The notes below the pieces were generated by a model. It did no database searches. It saw only the letters and a list, made by a program, of their open reading frames with translations, and was not told where the DNA came from. Shown here in pieces: positions 13,475 to 19,969 of a stretch of DNA of 21,444 nucleotides (its first letter is position 1; each line of letters opens with the position of its first letter). The stretch is from JAVBTR01 sp031556065. GTDB taxonomy: Bacteria; Bacillota; Clostridia; Christensenellales; Aristaeellaceae. Location: positions 1-21,444 of the forward strand of contig JAVBTR010000053.1 of assembly GCA_031556065.1 (NCBI GenBank), written 5' to 3'. Both the position numbers and the translations under genes were made by a program.

Positions 13475-15369
13475 CCTTCCCCACCTACTTTAAAAATGAG
13501 GATGCTGCCGCTTTCATACACCAGAGGATAGGCGTCGCGGAGGGCGTCCTCGTCCACCTGGTAGTCGTAGCGCTCGTAGATGCTCACATAAATATACTTA
13601 ATATCATACTTGGCCAAGGTGGCGGCGTTTTCCAAGGGGGCTTCATAAAAGGACTTCACCTCCGCCATCCGGTCCTCCGTGTTATAGCCGTGGTAATACA
13701 GCCAGGCGGCGGAGGAAACGGGGATGGTTCTTCCGCAAAGGGAAATGACTGGGTTCAGGTGCTGGGTGCCGGTTAGGAAGGTATCGGTCTTCTGGGTGTT
13801 TTGGTTGATGAATTCCGCAGCCTTTACCTCCTCCACGTTAAACGCATCATAATCCGAAACCACTTCCCGGGCAAGGGTCAGCCCGGCGGATAAAAACAGG
13901 CACAGGGCCATAAAGCACGCCAGCACATACCGCCCCCGGAAGCTTTTCAGCCGCCACCAGATAAGCCGCAGGTAATCGGCCACGACCAGGGTGCAAAGCA
14001 TGTACCAAAGGTACAGCAGCTTGTTGTTATCGTAGGGGTTGCGCTGGAACTGAAAAAGCTCCGCCACGGCAAAAATCACAAAGGCGCCGGAAAACACCCG
14101 GTTGTACTTGAGGTTGCGTTCAAAGAGCGCCATGATGATCAGAATCGCCGGCAGGCCGATGTTCTTTATGTAAAACCAAAGGTAGCTGTCGATCAGCTGG
14201 CCGTTTGTGTTGTTGGACCAGTTAAAATGCAGCGATAAAAACCCTTCGCTTTGCACAGACTGGGCGAAGGTCCACTTCAGCAGCTGGGGCAGGGCTAAAA
14301 GGGCCGCCGTCACACCATAGATCAGATAGGGCTTGAACCTGGCCCCATGGCATAGATCGTAAACCATGACCCCAAGAGAACATAAGGCCAGGGCCAAAAA
14401 GGAATGGGTGTGAACCATGGGGAGCAGGCCTGCCCATAGCCCCAGAAACAGCCGGGTTTTGTTTTTCTGGTCCCGGGAGAAGAGCAGGTAAAAGCAGGGC
14501 AGCACCATGGCATAGCCTGCTAAAAGCGTTCGCTGAGGAACCAGCAGATCGCAGATCAGGTTGCTCCACCTTAGGTTGTAGGGGGTGGGCTGGTTGGTAG
14601 GGGTTTTGTAAAACCCGGTAAAGACTTCCTGCAGGTTTCCCCAAAGGGTTTCCCCTGAGGCCAGATCGAAGGTATAAAAAAACCCCAGCCCGCCGTTTAA
14701 AAAGAAAAGCAGGAACGCCAGCAGCACGGCTTTGCCGCCGCCTAAAAACCGCTCCGCCAGCATGAAAAAGCCCATGTACAAAAGCAGCATCATCAGCGTG
14801 CCGGGTACGATCAAAGAAAGCTGCAAGTTCATGCCCAGCATGTAAAGGCTGGTGGAGAGGCTGTCCATCAAAAATGGGTAGCAAAGCAATTCCCCTTTGA
14901 GCATGGCGTAGGTAGGGGGGAAGGGCGCATCTACAAAGCTGGTAACAAAGCTTAGGTGCATCATCAAATCCCCGTAGGTGCTTTGGCCTACATGGAGGCT
15001 GCCGTCCGCCGCCTGCCGCAAAATATGGGTGTACTGCAAGTAAAGGGAAAGGGCGCCGAACAAAAACAGCACCACGCCCAGGGGCTTTAAGACCCTGGTT
15101 TCTTGCTCATCCCAGGGCTTTGGGGGCCGGGTATCCCTGTAGAGGTAGCTGGCCCCGGTGATAAGCGCCAGGGGCAGAAGGCTGGCGTACTGGGCCGCCA
15201 GGGTGAAGTTCATTAAAAATGCGCACAGGGCGGGGAGCCACATAAACAAAAGCAGGCCCAGGCACGCCCCGATCCATATACGGACAAGAGGGCGGTGCCT
15301 GGGCAGCATGAAACGAACAATGGCCGAACCTGCTAATAGGTAGACGATTAAAAGCAGCCATGCAGCCAT
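13471..15369 (-). CDS. large polytopic membrane protein, GT-C glycosyltransferase-like
   Basis: A 632-residue protein with about 12-14 hydrophobic helices spread over residues 1-515 and a soluble C-terminal domain of about 110 residues (from VSDYDAFNVEEVKAAEFINQ to the end). The first large loop after helix 3-4 contains STYGDLMMHLSFV (131-142), an Asp and a His placed as in the first extracytoplasmic loop of GT-C lipid-linked sugar transferases; NPYDNNKLLYLWYM resembles the Tyr/Lys-rich loop of related proteins. The C-terminal part (ETKAAEFI-like, YIYVSIYERY) is like the tails of such membrane proteins. A sugar-transfer role is inference. The ATG follows AAGGAG, which overlaps the stop of the M42 gene 12 bases upstream, so it belongs to the same operon. 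Confidence 0.7.
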   Translation of the reverse strand: MAAWLLLIVYLLAGSAIVRFMLPRHRPLVRIWIGACLGLLLFMWLPALCAFLMNFTLAAQYASLLPLALITGASYLYRDTRPPKPWDEQETRVLKPLGVVLFLFGALSLYLQYTHILRQAADGSLHVGQSTYGDLMMHLSFVTSFVDAPFPPTYAMLKGELLCYPFLMDSLSTSLYMLGMNLQLSLIVPGTLMMLLLYMGFFMLAERFLGGGKAVLLAFLLFFLNGGLGFFYTFDLASGETLWGNLQEVFTGFYKTPTNQPTPYNLRWSNLICDLLVPQRTLLAGYAMVLPCFYLLFSRDQKNKTRLFLGLWAGLLPMVHTHSFLALALCSLGVMVYDLCHGARFKPYLIYGVTAALLALPQLLKWTFAQSVQSEGFLSLHFNWSNNTNGQLIDSYLWFYIKNIGLPAILIIMALFERNLKYNRVFSGAFVIFAVAELFQFQRNPYDNNKLLYLWYMLCTLVVADYLRLIWWRLKSFRGRYVLACFMALCLFLSAGLTLAREVVSDYDAFNVEEVKAAEFINQNTQKTDTFLTGTQHLNPVISLCGRTIPVSSAAWLYYHGYNTEDRMAEVKSFYEAPLENAATLAKYDIKYIYVSIYERYDYQVDEDALRDAYPLVYESGSILIFKVGGEG

Positions 15370-15381
15370 TGTTGATTCTCC

Positions 15382-16377
15382 TTAAATATCAAAAGTGTGG
15401 TTCACAAACTGGAGCAAAATTTTAAGGGCGCTTTCCATATCCCGCATGTCGATCACTTCGCAGGCGGAATGCACATACCGGCAGGGAATGGAAAGGGTGC
15501 CGGCATACATGCTGCCACGGGCGGCCTGCATGGCGGAGGCATCGGTGCCCCCAAAGGGAAGCACCTCCCGCTGATAAGCAGCCCCTGCCTTTTCCGCACA
15601 GGCGATGAGGGCATCCCGTACCAGAGGGCTTGAAATGCTGCCCCTGTCCATAATTTTAACCCCAGCGCCTTCCCCCAGCTTCACGCTAGGCAGGGTGACC
15701 TCCGGGGTATCCCCCCAGGCAGTTACGTCCAGTGCCAGGCCGATCTGGGCGTCCGCATTGTATGCGGCGGTCTTGGCCCCACGGCAGCCCACTTCCTCCT
15801 GAACGGAGAACACAGCCACAATGGTGTTTTTCGGCTTGCCCATTTGCTGCAAGACGGCCACCTGCAAGGCGCAGGCGCAGCGGTCATCCATGGCGGGGGA
15901 AGCAATCCGGTGTTCGCCTAAAGCGACGATATCGCACACGCAAACAGCGCAATCCCCAATATTCACTTGCTTTAGCGCATCCTCCCGGTCCTTGGCGCCA
16001 ATATCCACAAACAGGTGGCGGCCCTCCAAATTCTCCCCGGCCTTTAAGGGCTGGGCGCACAAAATACCGTGGACGCCGTTGGTGAACACGATGTGCCGGG
16101 GGTCCTTGGAAAGGCCCACGCCACCTAAGGTCATCACCCGGACATAGCCCTCCTTTTCCACATCGGTTACAATATAGCCGATATGGTCCATGTGGGAGGA
16201 AAGCATCACCCGCTTTCCACCGGCTTCGCCATTTTTAATGGCAACCAGGTTGCCCATCACATCCACGTGCATTTCATCCACATGGCCTTCAAGCAATTCC
16301 GTAATGGCCTGGGCCACGGGCGTTTCACAGCCGGTAGGCCCCACGGGCTTTAATAGTTTTTCCAAAATGGTTCTCAT
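15382..16377 (-). CDS. M42 family metallo-aminopeptidase, paralogue 3
   Basis: A 331-residue cytosolic peptidase of the M42 (glutamyl aminopeptidase/endoglucanase-like) family. Metal and catalytic residues are all visible: H62 and D64 in SHMDHIGY, D164 in AMDDRCACA, the EE pair E194-E195 in VQEEVGCRG, D217 in ALDVTAWGDTP, and H303 in CRYVHSACEVID. These enzymes form large tetrahedral 12-mers and trim N-terminal residues from peptides. The second ATG (16377) is preferred to the first (16386), because AAAGG sits 9 bases before it but directly abuts the other. A 102-base gap with a repeat module separates it from the M42 gene upstream; downstream the membrane protein follows after 12 bases. Confidence 0.92.
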   Translation of the reverse strand: MRTILEKLLKPVGPTGCETPVAQAITELLEGHVDEMHVDVMGNLVAIKNGEAGGKRVMLSSHMDHIGYIVTDVEKEGYVRVMTLGGVGLSKDPRHIVFTNGVHGILCAQPLKAGENLEGRHLFVDIGAKDREDALKQVNIGDCAVCVCDIVALGEHRIASPAMDDRCACALQVAVLQQMGKPKNTIVAVFSVQEEVGCRGAKTAAYNADAQIGLALDVTAWGDTPEVTLPSVKLGEGAGVKIMDRGSISSPLVRDALIACAEKAGAAYQREVLPFGGTDASAMQAARGSMYAGTLSIPCRYVHSACEVIDMRDMESALKILLQFVNHTFDI

Positions 16378-16405
16378 ATTATTCATCCTTTCACTGTGGA
16401 GTATG

Positions 16406-16469
16406 CCAAGGGCCCTGCCCTTGGAACCCGCTTAAGGGATATCATCCCTTAAGAATCCCCTTTAAGGGG
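16406..16469 (-). repeat. two-hairpin repeat module inside the M42 operon
   Basis: Plus-strand order: stem CCAAGGGC/GCCCTTGG (16406-16424), AACCCG, stem CTTAAGGG/CCCTTAAG with loop ATATCAT (16431-16453), then AATCCCC, and a small extra stem CCCC/GGGG reaching 16469. Read on the minus strand it has the same order as the modules at 8678-8733 and 18648-18702: GGGGATT, stem, CGGGTT, stem. It occupies the only long gap in this operon, so it is transcribed with it. Confidence 0.75.
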
Positions 16470-16488
16470 CTCATAAGGCAGCGGCCCA

Positions 16489-17505
16489 TTACAGAGTGGG
16501 ATCGTTTAAGAAGGCTTTCACCAGCGCTTGCTGGGATAATACGTCCTGGTATTTAATGACGGAGGAGGGGCTGTGGATATAGCGGCAGGGAACGGAAAGC
16601 ACCACGGTTTTTTTGCCGCCAGCTTCCCTTTGAAAAGCGCCGCCTTCGTTGCCACCCGCCACCGCCTGCTTGATTTGGTGGGGAATGCCCTTATCTAAGG
16701 CCAATTGCAGCATCCGCTTGTACAGGGGCATGTGGGCAATGGAAGCCCTGTCCATAAAGCTGATGGCCACGCCCTGGCCAGGCTTGCAAACCTTTTGGGT
16801 ATCGGCCACATCCCCCAGATCGTTGGCGGTGGTGCCTTCCAAAATAATAGCGATGTCCGCCTGGATGGCGAATGCGCCGCCTAAAGCGCCCCGGCAGCCT
16901 ACCTCCTCTTCGGAGGTGAAAAGGCAGATTATATCGCAAGGATAGGTCTCTTTTAAGACTTCCAGCAGGGTAAAGCAGCCCACCCGGTCGTCCAGGGCCT
17001 TGGCACAAACGAAGCCATCACCGAACTCCCGGTAGGGGGTATCGAAGGAAACATAGCAGCCCTTGGGGCAATCGGCCTCCGCTTCCTCCTGGGTTTTGGC
17101 GCCGATATCGATATACAGGCTGGAATAATCCAGAACCCGCTTACGGTCCTCTGCTGTCTGCAAATGAATGGCCGTTGCGCCAATCACGCCGGGGATATTC
17201 TTTTCCCCTACCAGAACCCTTTTGGAAACGATCACCCGGGGATCGATGCCCCCGGCGCAATTGAACTTCAGCAGGCCGTCCTTGGTAACGGAGGTAACAA
17301 TAAAGCCCACCTCGTCCATATGGGCGGCCAAGGCCACCTTGGGAAGCTTATCCCCATTAGTACCCTTTTTCGTGGCCACCACATTGCCCATCTTATCGAT
17401 GGAAACGCTGTCGCACAGGGGCTTCAGCGCTTTAAGCAATGCCCGGCGCACAGCCTGTTCATTGCCGGAAACGCCGCTTAGGGCGGTTAAATCTCTTAAA
17501 TCCAT
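16489..17505 (-). CDS. M42 family metallo-aminopeptidase, paralogue 2
   Basis: A 338-residue M42 peptidase. Visible ligands and catalytic residues: H62 and D64 in AHMDEVGF, D172 in ALDDRVGCF, the Glu pair in SEEEVGCRG (about 200-201), and H311 in CRYIHSPSS. At the position of the usual second-metal Asp it has Glu223 (ILEGTTANDLGD), a variant I recall in a subgroup of M42 proteins. The start is the ATG at 17505, inside the last codons of the upstream paralogue (10-base overlap) and 7 bases after GGGAGG, so translation is coupled. Paralogues on both sides suggest division of labour in peptide trimming. Peptide specificity cannot be told from the sequence. Confidence 0.92.
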   Translation of the reverse strand: MDLRDLTALSGVSGNEQAVRRALLKALKPLCDSVSIDKMGNVVATKKGTNGDKLPKVALAAHMDEVGFIVTSVTKDGLLKFNCAGGIDPRVIVSKRVLVGEKNIPGVIGATAIHLQTAEDRKRVLDYSSLYIDIGAKTQEEAEADCPKGCYVSFDTPYREFGDGFVCAKALDDRVGCFTLLEVLKETYPCDIICLFTSEEEVGCRGALGGAFAIQADIAIILEGTTANDLGDVADTQKVCKPGQGVAISFMDRASIAHMPLYKRMLQLALDKGIPHQIKQAVAGGNEGGAFQREAGGKKTVVLSVPCRYIHSPSSVIKYQDVLSQQALVKAFLNDPTL

Positions 17506-18533
17506 AAGTCTTCCTCCCAACTGGCATCCAATTCGCCAAGGAAGTGGGCAATTAAGCGGCCCCCCTCTTTCAGTACGCTGGTATCGATCAATTCCACGGA
17601 GGTGTGCATGTACTTCAGCGGCAGGGAAAGCAGCACCACCGGTACCCCGGCCCGGGTTACCTGGATTTCATCGCAGTCTGTCCAGGTATCATCCGGGGCC
17701 ACCTCTGTCTGCACCTTTACGTTATGGGCCTTGGCGGTATCCATCAGGCGCTTGAGCAGCTTGGGCTGAATAAAGGGCCCCACCGCAGCGGACAGGGAAT
17801 CGATCTCCGAAGTGGTATCCGGGCGGCTGTCGGGCAGGGTGGCATGGCATACGTCCAGGCCAATGGCCAAATCCGGCGCGATATCAAAGGCGGAGGAAAG
17901 GGCCCCACGGCTGCCTACCTCTTCCTGGCTGGTGGCCACAAAGTAAATATCCGCAGTGGATTTCAGTTGCATGAGCCGCTCCGCAGCTTCCAGCAAAATG
18001 CCCACGCAAGCCCTGTCGTCCATGGTTTTGCAGGCAATGCGGTCGTTCTTAAGCTGGGTCAGGGGGGTGGCAAAGGTGATCATATCCCCAATGCTTACCA
18101 GGGCCTTCACCTTTTCATAGGGCAAGCCCACGTCCACATACAATTCTTCCCTGGTATAGTTTTCTTTCCGCTGGGCTTCAGTAAGCAGATGGGGCGGCTT
18201 TGCGCCGATGGTGCCAAACAGCTTTTCTTTCCCCCACACGTTTACCTGCATGGCGGGCAGAATCCGGGGGTCCACCCCGCCGATATTGCCCATGCGAAGG
18301 CAGCCGTCTTCCTCGACTTTGGAAACCAGCAGGGCGATTTCATCCATATGGGCGGCCAGCATCACCTTAGGCCCGGTGCCCTTTTTGTGGGCGATCACAT
18401 TATACATGGCATCGATGCGCACCTCGTCGCACAGGGGCGCGAACAGCGCTGCCACGTATTCGGCTACCTGCTTTTCATGGCCACTGGGGCCGGGAATAGC
18501 GGCAACCTCCGATAAATACTTGATGATATCCAC
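17496..18533 (-). CDS. M42 family metallo-aminopeptidase, paralogue 1
   Basis: A 345-residue M42 peptidase and first gene of the operon. Key residues: H62 and D64 in AHMDEIAL, D172 in TMDDRACVG, E204-E205 in SQEEVGSRG, D227 in GLDVCHATLPD, H310 in KYMHTSVELID. It uses a GTG start with AAGGAGG 7 bases before it; no better ATG lies in frame nearby. Its promoter is the extended -10 at 18566-18574. The end overlaps paralogue 2 by 10 bases. The product probably assembles into a dodecamer and works on short peptides in the cytosol, as the family does; the function is inferred from homology by motif only. Confidence 0.92.
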   Translation of the reverse strand: MDIIKYLSEVAAIPGPSGHEKQVAEYVAALFAPLCDEVRIDAMYNVIAHKKGTGPKVMLAAHMDEIALLVSKVEEDGCLRMGNIGGVDPRILPAMQVNVWGKEKLFGTIGAKPPHLLTEAQRKENYTREELYVDVGLPYEKVKALVSIGDMITFATPLTQLKNDRIACKTMDDRACVGILLEAAERLMQLKSTADIYFVATSQEEVGSRGALSSAFDIAPDLAIGLDVCHATLPDSRPDTTSEIDSLSAAVGPFIQPKLLKRLMDTAKAHNVKVQTEVAPDDTWTDCDEIQVTRAGVPVVLLSLPLKYMHTSVELIDTSVLKEGGRLIAHFLGELDASWEEDLWI

Positions 18534-18565
18534 AGACTTTCCTCCTTATGGGAAACATTAGGCCT

Positions 18566-18574
18566 ATTATACCA
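18566..18574 (-). promoter_or_regulatory. extended -10 promoter of the M42 operon
   Basis: Minus strand TGG-TATAAT: a perfect -10 with the upstream TGn of extended -10 promoters. No good -35 is found at 16-18 bases (best is TATACT), which the extended -10 may compensate for. The predicted start is about 25 bases before the GTG codon of the first M42 gene. Confidence 0.65.
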
Positions 18575-18617
18575 CATTTGGGAAAATATAGTATATGGTT
18601 TTCTTGAAGGGGAGAGC

Positions 18618-18927
18618 GCGAGAGGGGGCTGTTGCAGTAAGAATAAGGGATTTTCAAGGGTGGTAACCCTTGAATGGGTTTGGGTGAAACCCAACGTAAC
18701 CTATCGAAGAGCAAAAACAATGCCCAGGTCAAGAGAGTAAAACGATTCTTGACATCAACTTGGCTGCAGGTAAGTTGGTATCAAGGACCGCTAACGCTGC
18801 CTTGACCTGGGTTTTGTTTTTTAGATTTCAATAGGCACGGTGGGTTCTGATCCGGTCATTCAATCGTCGCGCTGCTAATACATCGCTCGTTTCACTCCCA
18901 ACTCTTGCTGCCACAGCCCCATCTCGC
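18618..18927. repeat. MITE-like element with terminal inverted repeats, right copy of the palindromic repeat
   Basis: A 310-bp non-coding element. Its 24-base ends are inverted repeats with three mismatches: 18618-18641 (containing GGGGCTGTTGCAGTAAG) and 18904-18927 (containing CTTGCTGCCACAGCCCC). Inside are the two-hairpin module (stems at 18653-18674 and 18680-18694, then CGTAACCT), an outer stem CCCAGGTCAAG/CTTGACCTGGG (18723-18733 and 18801-18811), and an inner imperfect palindrome at 18748-18785. The outer stem is followed by GTTTTGTTTTTTAG, terminator-like on the plus strand. It fills the gap between the M42 operon promoter and the end of the araC gene; no gene lies in it. Confidence 0.8.
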
Positions 18928-18942
18928 AAAACATATGCTGTT

Positions 18943-19818
18943 TTATTCCCGCTCTGCTTGCTTCTTATAGGCGGAGGGGCTGATGCCCACGATTTTTTTG
19001 AACTGCTTGGAAAAGTGGTAAGGGTCGGACATACCCACGGATACGCCTGCCTGGCGCACAGAGCAGTGCTCTTTTAACAGGGATTTGGCCTGCTCCATTT
19101 TGCAGTAGAGCAGGTAGTTCAAGGGGGGCAGGCCTACCTCGGCTACGAAGCGCTTGCGGAAGGTTTCCATGGGCATGCGGGAGATGTTGGCCATGTCCTG
19201 GAGGGAATAATTGCTCTGGTATTGGTCGGCCCGAAGGGCGTCCACCACCTTGGCGATTTCGTGGGAGAGCATGGCGTCCATGGCTACAGGCTGGCCGGAA
19301 TGGGAGGCCAGAAGGCCCCACATCAGCTGCTGCAGGTGGAAGGACGCGTCCGCAGTGCCATCGTGGCGGACGATCACCTGAACAATCTGGCGGCTTAGGT
19401 AGGTTTGGCTGGGCAGCACGCTCTGGCGCATGGGCACGTTTAAGAGGGCGCCCATCTGGTTAAGAAAGAAGGGGGCCAAAGGGCCGGAAAATTGCAGCCA
19501 CATCAGGTTGCAATCGGTCACGCAATCGATGGTTACATCCTCCAAGTTCAGGGGCAGCAAAATGGCTTCGCTGTCGCTTAACTCAATGCTTTCCCCAGCC
19601 CAGGTAACAAGGGCTTCACCTGTTTCGATGATCAGATAGGTCCATTCAGTGACGGGCTTCACATGCCGAAGTCCGGGCTTGGCAAGGGCTTTGCCGGCCA
19701 TGGCGATCCACACACCGCTTTCCGCAGTTAACCGGTTGGGCACATGGAAGCCTCTTGCGGCTACCAGCGCCGATTCACCCAGGCTTTCAGGGGCAGTGCC
19801 TAAAAAATCCATTTCCAA
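18943..19818 (-). CDS. AraC family transcriptional regulator
   Basis: A 291-residue regulator. The N-terminal two thirds is a cupin-like sensing domain (GLRHVKPVTEWTYLIIETGE, ESIELSDSEAILLPLN). The C-terminal AraC domain has two helix-turn-helix units: YSLQDMANISRMPMETFRKRF and VRQAGVSVGMSDPYHFSKQF, ending in the typical GISPSAYKK. The promoter -10 lies at 19853-19858, so ATGs at 19866 and 19854 are upstream of or at the transcript start. The TTG at 19818 has GGAGG 9 bases before it and is chosen; the ATG at 19812 (spacer 15) is the alternative. It is divergent from gltX. The signal and targets are unknown. Confidence 0.88.
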   Translation of the reverse strand: MEMDFLGTAPESLGESALVAARGFHVPNRLTAESGVWIAMAGKALAKPGLRHVKPVTEWTYLIIETGEALVTWAGESIELSDSEAILLPLNLEDVTIDCVTDCNLMWLQFSGPLAPFFLNQMGALLNVPMRQSVLPSQTYLSRQIVQVIVRHDGTADASFHLQQLMWGLLASHSGQPVAMDAMLSHEIAKVVDALRADQYQSNYSLQDMANISRMPMETFRKRFVAEVGLPPLNYLLYCKMEQAKSLLKEHCSVRQAGVSVGMSDPYHFSKQFKKIVGISPSAYKKQAERE

Positions 19819-19852
19819 TGATAGGAACCTCCGCAAAATGAAAGATATGTCC

Positions 19853-19881
19853 ATTATATCAACCATATCCTACAAAGTCAA
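19853..19881 (-). promoter_or_regulatory. promoter of the araC-type gene
   Basis: Minus strand -35 TTGACT (19876-19881) and perfect -10 TATAAT (19853-19858) with a 17-base spacer. Its position decides the start codon of the gene. Confidence 0.8.
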
Positions 19882-19900
19882 TGGCGGCCTTGGTTTTTGC

Positions 19901-19929
19901 TTGAAATTTTTACACACTGCCATTATAAT
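19901..19929 (+). promoter_or_regulatory. promoter of gltX
   Basis: Plus strand -35 TTGAAA (19901-19906) and perfect -10 TATAAT (19924-19929) with a 17-base spacer. The transcript should start near 19936, about 34 bases before gltX, so there is no room for a T-box leader. Confidence 0.8.
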
Positions 19930-19969
19930 GAACAAATGGACAAAATCCCAGATGAAAAGGAAGATTCGA

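Noticed and set aside
14222..14884. A 220-codon frame on the minus strand within the large membrane protein gene
   Set aside because: It is an alternate-frame reading of GC-rich coding DNA, with no start signal and no fold-like pattern.
17604..18515. A 303-codon plus-strand frame antisense to M42 paralogue 1
   Set aside because: The opposite strand encodes a peptidase with all catalytic motifs; the antisense product is rich in Gly/His with no ribosome binding site.
19649..19969. N-terminal extension of GltX by 107 residues
   Set aside because: It would run antisense to the AraC gene and across the gltX promoter, and normal GltX starts at the MNVRTRFAPSP segment.
19930..19969. T-box leader upstream of gltX
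   Set aside because: The leader from the predicted start is about 34 bases, far too short.
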